DNA of 64,000 bases from Candidatus Poribacteria bacterium (GTDB taxonomy: Bacteria > Poribacteria > WGA-4E > GCA-2687025): NCBI GenBank assembly GCA_026004875.1, contig BPJZ01000001.1:126001-190000 (forward strand), read 5' to 3'. Below are positions 11,117-19,932 of this stretch, piece by piece; position 1 is the first letter of the stretch, and each line of letters begins with the position of its first letter. The notes below the pieces were generated by a model. That model ran no database searches. It saw only the letters and a list, made by a program, of their open reading frames with translations, and had not been told where the DNA came from. Made by a program: the position numbers and the translations under genes.

Positions 11117-11168
11117 ACCTTCCCGAGCGGGCAAAGCGTGTCCCGGCTCTCTTTTTAAGGATAGAAAG

Positions 11169-12524
11169 ATGGACGTTCTTCGGCTGCCGACGGTAGCGAT
11201 CGTCGGGCGGCCTAATGTCGGCAAATCGTCGCTGTTCAATCGCGTCCTCCGCCGGAACTTAGCCGTTGTGGAGGACGTGCCAGGGGTGACCCGCGACCGC
11301 TTGGAGGCGACCGCGGAGCATCGAGGCGTCCGCTTCCGGCTGGTCGACACGGGCGGTTATGTGCTCGACGCGCCGGACCCGATCCATCGTCGAGTGGACG
11401 AGCAGGTCCTCCGAGCGGTTCAGGAGGCCGACCTGATCTGGTTTGTCGTGGACCTGATCGAGGGGACAACGGCAGACGATGAGGAGATGGCCCGACTGCT
11501 CCACGAGTCGGGCAAGCCTGTCTTTCTGGTGGCCAACAAGGCGGACCACGCCGGTCTGGAGCGGAACGTCCTGGAGCTCTATGCGTTGGGGTTTGAGACG
11601 ATCTATCCCGTCTCGGCGGTTCACAAGCGTGGCGTTCGTCAGCTTTTAGACGCAACCTTAGAGCGGCTTCCGGAGCCCAGAGAGGAGAACGCCGCTCCCG
11701 ACGCGGAACCACGCCCGCTTCGAATCGCCATCGTGGGGCGTCCCAACGTCGGGAAGTCCTCGTTGGTGAACGCGCTCCTGGGCGAAGAGCGAGTGCTGGT
11801 GCACGACGAGCCGGGCACCACGCGCGACGCGGTGAACATCACCTTTGCCTTCGAGGGAGCTCTATTTGAGTTGATCGACACCGCAGGGATGCGTCGTCGG
11901 TCTCGAATCGAATACGGGAGCATCGAGCAGCATTCGGTTCTCCGCGCAACTCGGAGCGTAGACGCCGCCGACGTCGCTTGGCTCGTCTTGGACGTCACGC
12001 GCGAGATCTCCCATCAGGACAAAACGATCGCCTCCTACATTCAGCGGCACGGAAAGCTCGGCGTCCTGGTGGCTAACAAGTGGGACCTGGTCGAAAAGGG
12101 GCCGCGCGTTCGCGAGGAGTACGCCGCGTGGATTCAGGAGGGCTTTCGGGCCTTTGACCCGCTTCCGATCGTCTTCACCTCGGCGGTCACCGGCGAACGG
12201 TTGGACCATCTACTCCGCCTGAGTCAGCAGCTCTACACAGCGGCCAGCACTCGAATTCCAACTCGGGCGCTCAACGAATTCCTGCGGGATGCCGTTTTGG
12301 ACCAACCGCCGCCGACGGTTAAAGGACGACGCGCGAGCCTGAAGTACATCACCCAGACGGGCGTGTTGCCCCCGACGTTTTTAATCTTCGCCACCCATCC
12401 TCGAGCGATTCCCGACGCCTATGAGCGGTACCTTTCCAATCGAATGCGAGCGGCGTTTGGCCTGGAAGGGGTTCCGATTCGGTTTCGGTTCCGGGACGCT
12501 CGGGCGCGGGCGGAGTCCGGATAA
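11169..12524 (+). CDS. der: Ribosome-assembly GTPase Der (EngA)
   Basis: A 451-residue GTPase with two tandem G domains that acts in 50S ribosomal subunit maturation. G domain 1 (about 8-165) has GRPNVGKSS, DTGG and NKAD. G domain 2 (about 180-350) has GRPNVGKSS, DTAG and NKWD. A KH-like domain follows (about 355-445, with GRRASLKYITQ and FATHP). I start at ATG 11169, preceded by AAGGAT about 7 bases upstream; the frame runs further up only inside aspS. The frame is intact. Confidence 0.95.
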   Translation: MDVLRLPTVAIVGRPNVGKSSLFNRVLRRNLAVVEDVPGVTRDRLEATAEHRGVRFRLVDTGGYVLDAPDPIHRRVDEQVLRAVQEADLIWFVVDLIEGTTADDEEMARLLHESGKPVFLVANKADHAGLERNVLELYALGFETIYPVSAVHKRGVRQLLDATLERLPEPREENAAPDAEPRPLRIAIVGRPNVGKSSLVNALLGEERVLVHDEPGTTRDAVNITFAFEGALFELIDTAGMRRRSRIEYGSIEQHSVLRATRSVDAADVAWLVLDVTREISHQDKTIASYIQRHGKLGVLVANKWDLVEKGPRVREEYAAWIQEGFRAFDPLPIVFTSAVTGERLDHLLRLSQQLYTAASTRIPTRALNEFLRDAVLDQPPPTVKGRRASLKYITQTGVLPPTFLIFATHPRAIPDAYERYLSNRMRAAFGLEGVPIRFRFRDARARAESG

Positions 12525-12542
12525 GGAGAGGAGAAACCGTCG

Positions 12543-13550
12543 ATGGAGAAGCTTCAGGAGGTCGTTCAAGCGGCCCGGAAGACGGCCGCTGTTGCCGACC
12601 TGACGGAACGGGGTAAGTTCCGGGTCGTCGGCAGCGAGCGGAAAAGTTGGTTCCACGGGATGACCTCGAACACGGTCAACGACTTAGAGCCAGGGGCCGG
12701 CAACTACGGGACGATCTTGACCGACCGAGGGAAGGTGGTCTCCGACTATCGGCTCATCGTTCGGCCGGGGTTCCTCCTGTTTGATGTTGAACCGTCCCTC
12801 CGGGAGAAGGTCTTTGGACATCTAAACCGGTTCCTCATCTCCGAAGACGCCGAGCTCCAGGATGTCACCGAGCAATGGGGGCTGTTGCACCTTTTCGGCC
12901 CGGCTGCAGGGGACTTGCTTCGACAGGTGTTCGGGGTGACCGCTCCGCCGATCGATCCTTACAGCTCGATCGAGCGCGGGGAGTGGATCATCTCCCGGAT
13001 AAACCGATTTGGGGAATGGGGCTACGATCTTTGGCTCCCGCCGGCGGCAAGCGCGTCCGTTCTGGAGCGGCTCCACAACGCGGGGGTGCCTCAGGCGGAG
13101 GAGCCTGCGCTAGAGGTCCTTCGCCTAGAGTCCGGCATCCCGCGCTGTACCGTGGACTTTGACGAGAACATCATCCCCCTGGAGGCCCAGCTCCACCACG
13201 CAATCAGCTACAAGAAGGGTTGCTACGTCGGCCAAGAGATCGTTGCCCGAATGCACTTCCGCGGCCATCCGAACAAGCTGCTTGTGGGCCTGCGTCTTCC
13301 CGTCCAGGAGCCACCGGAGCCCCTCACCGACCTGTACGCCGATCCGAAAGCGGAGCGCCGTTCGGGATGGATCACCAGCGCGGCCTATTCTCCAACGCTG
13401 GGCTGCGTGGTGGGGCTGGGGTACGTGCGAGTCCAGCTCGCCGAGCCGGGGAACCAACTCCTCTGGAGGCGCGAAGGCGACGCCGTTCCTGTTGAGGTGG
13501 TCGCGACGCCGCTTTTAGGCGAAAACGAAATGATCCCCGAACCGGACTAA
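12543..13550 (+). CDS. ygfZ: Folate-binding YgfZ/CAF17-like iron-sulfur protein
   Basis: A 335-residue GcvT-fold protein of the YgfZ family, which uses folate and helps assemble or repair certain [4Fe-4S] enzymes. The diagnostic K-G-C-Y-x-G-Q-E motif appears as KGCYVGQEIVARMH at about residue 223, after FDENIIPLEAQLHH. Upstream features include FHGMTSNTVNDL and GTILTDRGKVVSDYRL. AAGGAGAGG precedes the ATG. Its stop overlaps by 4 bases the stop of a convergent gene, and no terminator is visible between them. Confidence 0.9.
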   Translation: MEKLQEVVQAARKTAAVADLTERGKFRVVGSERKSWFHGMTSNTVNDLEPGAGNYGTILTDRGKVVSDYRLIVRPGFLLFDVEPSLREKVFGHLNRFLISEDAELQDVTEQWGLLHLFGPAAGDLLRQVFGVTAPPIDPYSSIERGEWIISRINRFGEWGYDLWLPPAASASVLERLHNAGVPQAEEPALEVLRLESGIPRCTVDFDENIIPLEAQLHHAISYKKGCYVGQEIVARMHFRGHPNKLLVGLRLPVQEPPEPLTDLYADPKAERRSGWITSAAYSPTLGCVVGLGYVRVQLAEPGNQLLWRREGDAVPVEVVATPLLGENEMIPEPD

Positions 13551-14344
13551 TCCGGTGGATAAAGGATCGTCGTGTTCCGAGGGATGATCAGTGGCTGGGG
13601 ATCCTCCGGCCCGAAGTAGGCTGCCCACTCCTGGGGGTCGTAGTTTCGGCGAACGAAACAGTCGTAATGAGCGGGGACGGCGTGCTTGAGCCCGATCCTC
13701 CGGGCCATCTGAGCCGATCCTTCAAAGAAGGGGAACTCCCCTTCGCTGGGATGGGTGGTCAAAAAGCCCACGTCCGGCCGGAGTCGAGCGATCGCTTCGA
13801 TCAGTGCCTCCTGTTCGGCGAAGGTGTGGATCGGGTCGCCGGAGAAGTAGAGGCGCACCTCTCCAGCCTGAACGACGTAGCCCAGGTGGGTCACGTCGGG
13901 AGGGGCAATTCCCCGATTTGGATCGCCGTGGGGAGGCTTCGCCCAGACGGCCCAGGCGGTCATCGTGCCGAGCTGGAACTCCTCTCCAGCCTGAACCACG
14001 TTGGTCCGATCCGGGTCGACTCCCGCCTCCTGGACGATCCGGGCAATGCTCTCCTTGGGACCAAAGAAGTGCACATGCGGATGTGCCTCGACGAGTCGCC
14101 GGATGGTCTCCGGATGGGTGTGGTCGCTGTGGTCGTGGGTCAGGAGCACGTAGTCTGCAGGGAGCTCCCGTTCCTGAACCGGCGGCTCGGGATGCAGGTA
14201 TCGCTCCGCCGGCCGCTGATGGGGAAAGTAGGGATCCACTAGAACGAGGGTTCCCTCCGGGTCCTTGACGGCGTACGAGCTCTGCTCGAACCAGTGGACG
14301 CCCACGCGTCCCGCGGGCACCTCCAGCGCAACCAGCGAGTGCAT
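13547..14344 (-). CDS. Metallo-beta-lactamase-fold hydrolase (UlaG-like)
   Basis: A 265-residue MBL-fold metal-dependent hydrolase, closest in style to the UlaG/RomA group. The metal-binding motif H-x-H-x-D-H appears as LLTHDHSDHTHPET at about residue 88, with further ligands in YFSGDPIHTF and HAVPAHYDCF. Early residues VHWFEQSSYAVK and LVDPYFPHQ are typical of the group. The substrate is unknown; UlaG itself opens L-ascorbate-6-phosphate, but that cannot be assumed here. It lies downstream of, and on the same strand as, the PhyH gene with about 70 bases between. Confidence 0.82.
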   Translation of the reverse strand: MHSLVALEVPAGRVGVHWFEQSSYAVKDPEGTLVLVDPYFPHQRPAERYLHPEPPVQERELPADYVLLTHDHSDHTHPETIRRLVEAHPHVHFFGPKESIARIVQEAGVDPDRTNVVQAGEEFQLGTMTAWAVWAKPPHGDPNRGIAPPDVTHLGYVVQAGEVRLYFSGDPIHTFAEQEALIEAIARLRPDVGFLTTHPSEGEFPFFEGSAQMARRIGLKHAVPAHYDCFVRRNYDPQEWAAYFGPEDPQPLIIPRNTTILYPPD

Positions 14345-14414
14345 GCGCCTGTCGTCTCCTCCGTGAAGTAAATGAGTTCAGAGATCTCCTCGATTTCTTC
14401 AGGACTCTCTTCTA

Positions 14415-15797
14415 TTAAAACGTGCTCCTAGGCGTCGTGGAAGGGCACCATCGAGCTGTTTCCAAGTAATCCAGGGCGATCTGGAGCGCCTCAGGGGTGC
14501 CGATCCGACGGAGCGCCGAAACCGCATAGCCGCGCACATAACGGTTGGGGTCCAAAAGAGCGGCCTGCAAAGCAGGAAGCGCTTCGTGGGCCTCCGCCCC
14601 GATTCTCGCCAGCGAAAGCACCGCATTGAAACGGGTCTGATCGTCCGGATCGTCGAGCGCCTGAATCAGCGGCGGAACCGTTCGGGAGCTCGGCCGCCGG
14701 ACGATTCCCAGAGCCTCCGCCGCGTGACGGCGAACCGTTGTGGATTCATCCTGAAGGGCCTCCGCGAGCGCCTCTGCAGCGGGAGCTGCCGCCGGACCGA
14801 TCTCTCCAAGCGCAAAGGCCGCGTGGGTCCGGGTCTCCTCCGAGCCGCTTCGGAGAGCGCTCGTCAGCGCCTCTAAGGCGGGCTCCCCGATCGCAGCCAG
14901 TCCATAAGCAGCCGCGCGAACTGTCAGGGGCGCCTCGCTCCAAAGCGCGTCAGCAAGCGGTCCGACCGCCCGATCACCGTATCGGGCCAGCTCGTAGGCC
15001 GCGTTGAGCCGCGCCACCTCCGATTCGTCGCTCAACCTCTTGGCCAACCCCTTCAGGTCCCCGTTACCGCCGCTTTGAAAGCGAGGTTGTTCGCCCCGGA
15101 TCCAGGTCCACAGGCTCTCCCAGAGCGCCTCATGACGATAGGGAGGCAGATCCTCGGGCAGGCGCCAATCGGCCTCTTGGTTGTCCCAGGAAGGGGCGGT
15201 AGGCTCATCCAGCCGGGCGAATTCAAACTTGAGCATGTAGCGGGTCTTATCCAACCGGTTGGCCGTCGCCCGATGCCAGATATCGTAGTGAATGATCACC
15301 ACAAGGCCGGAGCTGCCCAGCGCGTTGACGCCGCTTTCCTCTGGGGAGAAATTCCGGGAGTCGTGGTACTGCGTGCCCGGATAGATGCCCGTTGGCCCGA
15401 TCTCCGGCGGCACGTCCTGGGGGTAATAGAAGGCCATCGCCCAACGGGAGCGGTGATGACGGACCTTGCGATAGCCCCAGTAGCTGTCCTTGTGCCAGCC
15501 TCCATCGCGCCCTTTAGGGCTCCGGTGGCAGTGCCGATGAGGATGCATCAGGTAGTCCTCCCCCAGCACGCTGACGAACGCCCCGTGAACCACCGGATCG
15601 TCGAAAACCTGTTGAATCGCCGGAACTCGCGGAAGCACATTGTTGCCCGGATTCCCCTCCTCAGCGAAGACGCGTTCCAGCTGCTCGTAAATCTCCGCGT
15701 GAATCTCCGCCGGAAGCGTTGACTGTAGGATCACATAGCCGTGAGTAAGAAACTGTCGCATCTGCTCGTCGGTGAAAAGAATGGGTCGGGACTTCAT
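14415..15797 (-). CDS. Phytanoyl-CoA dioxygenase-like protein fused to HEAT/PBS-lyase repeats
   Basis: A 460-residue two-part protein. Residues about 5-250 are a PhyH-type Fe(II)/2-oxoglutarate oxygenase: GYVILQSTLP near the start, the metal-binding H-x-D in GGWHKDSYWG, and the distal His/Arg in IHYDIWHRATANRLDKTR. Residues about 265-455 are five or six HEAT-like repeats with the pattern EVARLNAAYELARYGDRAV, where each unit is about 30 residues. I use ATG 15797 with AGGAGG 11 bases upstream. The substrate is unknown. PhyH proteins are strongly expanded in Poribacteria, a weak lineage hint. The repeat fusion suggests a protein partner. Confidence 0.82.
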   Translation of the reverse strand: MKSRPILFTDEQMRQFLTHGYVILQSTLPAEIHAEIYEQLERVFAEEGNPGNNVLPRVPAIQQVFDDPVVHGAFVSVLGEDYLMHPHRHCHRSPKGRDGGWHKDSYWGYRKVRHHRSRWAMAFYYPQDVPPEIGPTGIYPGTQYHDSRNFSPEESGVNALGSSGLVVIIHYDIWHRATANRLDKTRYMLKFEFARLDEPTAPSWDNQEADWRLPEDLPPYRHEALWESLWTWIRGEQPRFQSGGNGDLKGLAKRLSDESEVARLNAAYELARYGDRAVGPLADALWSEAPLTVRAAAYGLAAIGEPALEALTSALRSGSEETRTHAAFALGEIGPAAAPAAEALAEALQDESTTVRRHAAEALGIVRRPSSRTVPPLIQALDDPDDQTRFNAVLSLARIGAEAHEALPALQAALLDPNRYVRGYAVSALRRIGTPEALQIALDYLETARWCPSTTPRSTF

Positions 15798-15852
15798 GGA
15801 CTCCAAAACCTCCTGATGAACCGCAACCGGTCTTTATAGGCCAGGTTGGCCG

Positions 15853-15881
15853 ATTGTAACGGCTCTCGACGGAGGGTTCAA
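15853..15881 (-). promoter_or_regulatory. Sigma-70-like promoter for the PhyH-HEAT gene
   Basis: On the minus strand TTGAAC and TACAAT are separated by 17 bases, 4/6 and 5/6 matches to the consensus. The -10 box is about 55 bases before the ATG at 15797. It is found by eye only. Confidence 0.5.
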
Positions 15882-15940
15882 CCGGTGATTCTCCCGTGCC
15901 CCCTGGTCGGCTGTGGAAACGTCCCCCTTGCCCAGAGGGC

Positions 15941-15970
15941 TTGACTCGCTTTGGAGCTCGTCCTTAGAAT
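15941..15970 (+). promoter_or_regulatory. Sigma-70-like promoter for the csgG-like/xylF operon
   Basis: TTGACT and TAGAAT are each one base from consensus and 18 bases apart, ending 35 bases before the ATG at 16006. This is one of the best promoter matches in the window. It is back to back with the promoter of the divergent PhyH gene. Confidence 0.6.
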
Positions 15971-16005
15971 CCGAAGGTGAGGGCAGGAGGTGGCTTATCC
16001 AGTCG

Positions 16006-17277
16006 ATGGCTCTTATTCGACGGCTGAGTTGGTGGGTCGTTCTTTTTGCGGTCTTTTTGCCGGTTCGCGGGCAGGAACCGGAGCCTCCGGCGAAGCGGGT
16101 GGCGGTTTTGTATTTCGAGGATCGCTCCGGCTTCGACTCGCCGGGCGGATGTGGTCTTCCGCTGGGGCCGTTGGGAAGGCTGTTCGGGAGCGGTCGTCGA
16201 GCGCAGGAACGCTGGAATCTTTCCGTTGGATTTCGGGACATGCTGGTGAGCACCCTCCAGGAGGCCTACGGATACGCGCCCGTTCCGCCGCGTGAGGTCG
16301 TCCAGGCCTTTCAGGAGCTCAAAATCGAACCGAAGCAGCTCAAAGACGTCGAGGTGCGCCGCCGACTAGCCGAGCGACTGAACGCCGACGTGCTGCTGGT
16401 CGGGACGATCCAGAAGTTTAAGCAGGAGCGCGCCCGGGGAATGTACCGTCGGGACATCCGCGGGGCTAGCGATTCCCAGCTGCTCGCGGGGGGCGCCGGA
16501 GCGATTGGGGTGATGGGCGCTTACTATACAGCCTCGATCGAAGTGGACGTTATCGCGTACCATCGCTCCGGAGGGGAGCTGTTTTCCGATCGAATCGAGG
16601 AGTCCAAATCGCACCGAGCAGGGGCCGTCCTCTCTGGGCCGATCGAAGCAAGCATCAGTGGGGAAGGCACGCGGGTCTACGTCAGTAACGAAGAGGTGGT
16701 CAATACGGCTCAAGAGCGCCCGGTCATCACCTCCCACGAGGTGATGGAGCACGTCCGCTTTGGCACGCCCGGGTGGGACCGTCCTTGGCAGCCGGGGGCG
16801 CCGCCAAACTACCGGGATACGCTCCTGGGTCATGTGACCCAGCAGGTGATGGACCGGATCGTTCAGGAGCTCCGCGACCAGATCGGTCCGGCGCTTCCGG
16901 GCACGGAATCCAGTGAAGCCGCGGTCCTCCCTGCCGAAGGAAACATCCCATTTCTCCTTCAGGAGTCTGGGGACATCTTCGTGAATCTAGGCAGCGACGT
17001 GGACCTGAGACCTGGAGAGCGGCTCCGCGTCTACCGACCGGGTGAGATCATTCGCGATCTGGAAACCGGGGAAGAGCTCGGCCGCGCCGAAACCGAAGTG
17101 GGTCTCCTGGAGGTGATCGAGGTGCTCCGGCCTAAGCTCTCTCGGACCCGGATCGTCCGGGGGGAGGCGAAGCAAGGGGATATCGTCCGGACCGTAGCCC
17201 CCAAACTGCCCGCCGCTGCTTCGTCTTCTGCAGAAGGGGATCCGTCGTCTCCACCGTCGGAAGGAGAGTCCAGGTGA
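16006..17277 (+). CDS. CsgG/FlgT-like envelope protein
   Basis: A 423-residue exported protein with an N-terminal signal peptide (about residues 6-22, hydrophobic LSWWVVLFAVFLPV, then RGQEP). The following domain (about 30-300) resembles the CsgG/LpoB periplasmic fold: KRVAVLYFED, FRDMLVSTLQE, NADVLLVGTIQKF. The last 100 residues (DIFVNLGSDVDLRPGERLRV, then RIVRGEAKQGDIV) resemble the FlgT/CsgG-associated C-terminal domain. The N-terminus lacks an obvious lipobox Cys, unlike true CsgG. A role in outer-membrane secretion or lipoprotein assembly is inference. GGAGG lies 15 bases before the ATG. The stop overlaps the xylF-like start by 4 bases. Confidence 0.7.
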   Translation: MALIRRLSWWVVLFAVFLPVRGQEPEPPAKRVAVLYFEDRSGFDSPGGCGLPLGPLGRLFGSGRRAQERWNLSVGFRDMLVSTLQEAYGYAPVPPREVVQAFQELKIEPKQLKDVEVRRRLAERLNADVLLVGTIQKFKQERARGMYRRDIRGASDSQLLAGGAGAIGVMGAYYTASIEVDVIAYHRSGGELFSDRIEESKSHRAGAVLSGPIEASISGEGTRVYVSNEEVVNTAQERPVITSHEVMEHVRFGTPGWDRPWQPGAPPNYRDTLLGHVTQQVMDRIVQELRDQIGPALPGTESSEAAVLPAEGNIPFLLQESGDIFVNLGSDVDLRPGERLRVYRPGEIIRDLETGEELGRAETEVGLLEVIEVLRPKLSRTRIVRGEAKQGDIVRTVAPKLPAAASSSAEGDPSSPPSEGESR

Positions 17278-18374
17278 ACCGTTCAGAGATCTTTCGGGCA
17301 CGTGCCCTCTGGTTGCTGTGGGCCGTCATGTTGGCGTGGGGCGGTTGCCGCTCCGGAGACTCGGGACAACCGGCCTCCTCGCCAGGCCCTCAAGCCGCCG
17401 GAGAGGAGAAGATTCGCATTGGGCTTTCGATGGACTCCCTCCGCGTGGAGCGTTGGAAGCGAGACCGGGACCTCTTCGTTGCCAAGGCAGGGGAGCTAGG
17501 CGCTGAGGTCCTGGTCCAGAACGCCGACGCAGACCCGATCAAACAGATCGCCCAGTGCGAAAACCTCCTGGCCCAAGGGGTGGACGTCCTGGTCGTCATC
17601 CCGCGGGACGGCGTGGCCGCCGCCCAGATCGTCGAGGCGGCCCATCGCCAAGGGGTTCCGGTCCTGGCCTACGACCGACTGATCCGAAACTGTGACTTAG
17701 ACCTGTATATCTCCTTCGATAACGAGCGGGTCGGTTACCTTCAAGCGGAGTATCTGACCCGTGTTGTTCCCAAGGGGCGGTACTTTCTGCTTGGGGGCTC
17801 GCCCAGCGACAACAACGCTCATCTGCTTCGCAGGGGGCAGATGCGGGCCCTGGAGCCGTTCATCGAGCGAGGAGAGATCGAGATCGTCGGCGACCAGTGG
17901 TGCGAAAACTGGGACCCGAACATCGCCCTCAAGCACGTCGAGAACGCTCTGACGGCCAACCAGAACCGAATCGATGCGATCGTGGCCTCTAACGATGGGA
18001 CCGCAGGAGGGGCGATCGCCGCGCTCCAGGCCGCGGGATTGGCCGGAAAGGTGGCCGTTAGCGGGCAGGACGCCGACTTGGCCGCCTGTCAGCGCATCGC
18101 CGAGGGGACCCAGACGATGACTGTCTACAAGCCCCTTCGGCCTCTGGCCGAACGAGCCGCGGAGCTGGCCGTCGCCCTGGCTCGGGGAGAGCCGATCCAA
18201 ACGGATACGACGCTGAACAACGGAAAGAAAGACGTCCCCTCGGTCCTGCTGGACCCTATTCCCGTGGATCGGAACAACCTCTACGAGGTAGTGATCCAAG
18301 ATGGATTCCATCCGCTGGAGGCGGTCTATCAGAACGTCCCGCGCGACCAGTGGCCGACGGCCGCTGCCGATTGA
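17274..18374 (+). CDS. xylF: XylF-like sugar-binding lipoprotein
   Basis: A 366-residue periplasmic-binding-protein lipoprotein (lipobox WGGC, Cys 25) closely resembling the D-xylose-binding protein XylF: SLRVERWKRDRDLFV, NADADPIKQIAQCENLLAQG, LISFDNE-like YISFDNERVGYLQAEYL, LGGSPSDNNAHLLRRGQM, SNDGTAGGAI and VSGQDADLAACQRIAEGTQ. XylF delivers D-xylose to the XylGH ABC transporter, but neither xylG nor xylH is in the window. Translational coupling to a CsgG-like gene (GTGA overlap) is unusual for a sugar transporter part. Xylose specificity is a family-based inference. Confidence 0.87.
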   Translation: MNRSEIFRARALWLLWAVMLAWGGCRSGDSGQPASSPGPQAAGEEKIRIGLSMDSLRVERWKRDRDLFVAKAGELGAEVLVQNADADPIKQIAQCENLLAQGVDVLVVIPRDGVAAAQIVEAAHRQGVPVLAYDRLIRNCDLDLYISFDNERVGYLQAEYLTRVVPKGRYFLLGGSPSDNNAHLLRRGQMRALEPFIERGEIEIVGDQWCENWDPNIALKHVENALTANQNRIDAIVASNDGTAGGAIAALQAAGLAGKVAVSGQDADLAACQRIAEGTQTMTVYKPLRPLAERAAELAVALARGEPIQTDTTLNNGKKDVPSVLLDPIPVDRNNLYEVVIQDGFHPLEAVYQNVPRDQWPTAAAD

Positions 18375-18447
18375 AACCCTCCTCCTCCGTTGCGTACAGT
18401 GTTAACGAGCCGATCGCTGCAACCCCAAGGGCGAAAGGGTCTAGTGA

Positions 18448-19932
18448 ATGGCGTACCGCGACCTGCAGGAGTTTGTCCGCAGGCTAGAGGAGGCTGGGGA
18501 GCTTCATCGCGTTCGGGTGCCGGTCTCTCCGCGTCTGGAGATCTCCGAGATCGCCGATCGGGTGACCAAGGCGGGCGGTCCGGCGTTGCTCTTTGAACGG
18601 GTCGAAGGATCGGAGATCCCTTTGTTGATCAACGCCTACGGCTCCGCCAAGCGAATGGCGATGGCGCTTGGGGTCTCCGACGTCGAGGAGATCGCCGCTG
18701 AAATCTCTCAAATGCTCCAGTTGGCCCCTCCGCAGGGGTTGATGGACAAGCTGCGGATCGCCGGGATGTTGGCCCGAATCGCTAAGTTCCCGCCGAAGAT
18801 CGTTCGACGTGGACTCTGTCAAGAGGTGGTCCATCAAGAGGAGACGGCGGATCTGCTTCGGCTGCCGATCATTACCTGCTGGCCGGAGGACGCGGGGCCG
18901 TACATCACCCTGGGACAGGTCTATACAAAGAGCCTGAAGACGGAATCCCGAAACGTCGGCCTCTACCGGGTCCAAGTCTTCGGCCCTCGGGAGGCGGCGA
19001 TGCATTGGCACATGCACCACGACGGGGCGCGACATTATCGGGAATACTGCGAAGCGAACCAGCGGATGCCAGTCGCCGTCGTGCTAGGAGGCGACCCGGC
19101 GTTGGCCTATGCGGCGACGGCTCCGCTCCCTGAGGGAATTGACGAGCTGCTCTTTGCCGGCTTCCTCCGCAAGGAGGGGGTCCCGCTGGTCCGGGCGAAG
19201 ACGTTGACCCGTGAAAACGGCTTTCCGGTGGACATCGAGGTCCCCGCCGACGCGGAAATCGTCATCGAAGGCTACCTGAACCCGAACGAGTTAGTCGTGG
19301 AGGGGCCGTTTGGAGACCATACCGGCTTCTATTCGCTGGCCGATCGATATCCGGCCTTTCACATCACCGCGATCACCCATCGGGAGCGCCCAATCTATCC
19401 GACGACGATCGTCGGCAAACCACCCCAGGAGGATTATTATCTGGGCAAGGCCACCGAACGGATCTTCCTACCGCTGCTGAAGATGCAGATGCCCGAGGTG
19501 GTGGATATGAACCTGCCGATCTTCGGCGTCTTTCACAACTTCGTCTTCGTCTCGATCGACAAACGGTACCCCTGGCACGCCAAGAAGGTGATGAACGCCA
19601 TCTGGGGGACCGGCCAGATGATGTTCTCCAAGATCATTGTTGTGGTCGACAAGCACGTTAACGTTCAGGACCCGAACGAGGTTTGGTTCTACGTGGGGGC
19701 GAACGTAGACCCCCGGCGAGACATCGTTTTCATGGACGGGCCGGTGGACATCCTCGATCACGCTTCACCGATGCTAGGAATCGGCTCCAAGATGGGCATC
19801 GACGCAACGACGAAGTGGCCTTCTGAGGGCTTTCAGCGGGAGTGGCCCCGTGAGATTCGGATGACCGAGGAGATCCGGGAGTTGGTGCGTCGCCGCTGGC
19901 GGGAGTACGGTCTACCGGAGGGGCTGCTATGA
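18448..19932 (+). CDS. mqnL: Menaquinone pathway decarboxylase MqnL (UbiD family)
   Basis: A 494-residue UbiD-type decarboxylase that needs prenylated FMN. Family features are ALLFERVEG, VVLGGDPALAYAATAPLP, EGPFGDHTGFYS, YPTTIVGKPPQEDYYLGKAT and the C-terminal SKMGIDATTKWPSEG. In the futalosine route a UbiD-type enzyme decarboxylates the 1,4-dihydroxy-6-naphthoate intermediate. Assignment as MqnL rather than another UbiD homologue rests on its neighbours mqnM, mqnP, mqnA and mqnX in the same run. Its TGA overlaps the UbiX start by 4 bases. Confidence 0.88.
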   Translation: MAYRDLQEFVRRLEEAGELHRVRVPVSPRLEISEIADRVTKAGGPALLFERVEGSEIPLLINAYGSAKRMAMALGVSDVEEIAAEISQMLQLAPPQGLMDKLRIAGMLARIAKFPPKIVRRGLCQEVVHQEETADLLRLPIITCWPEDAGPYITLGQVYTKSLKTESRNVGLYRVQVFGPREAAMHWHMHHDGARHYREYCEANQRMPVAVVLGGDPALAYAATAPLPEGIDELLFAGFLRKEGVPLVRAKTLTRENGFPVDIEVPADAEIVIEGYLNPNELVVEGPFGDHTGFYSLADRYPAFHITAITHRERPIYPTTIVGKPPQEDYYLGKATERIFLPLLKMQMPEVVDMNLPIFGVFHNFVFVSIDKRYPWHAKKVMNAIWGTGQMMFSKIIVVVDKHVNVQDPNEVWFYVGANVDPRRDIVFMDGPVDILDHASPMLGIGSKMGIDATTKWPSEGFQREWPREIRMTEEIRELVRRRWREYGLPEGLL

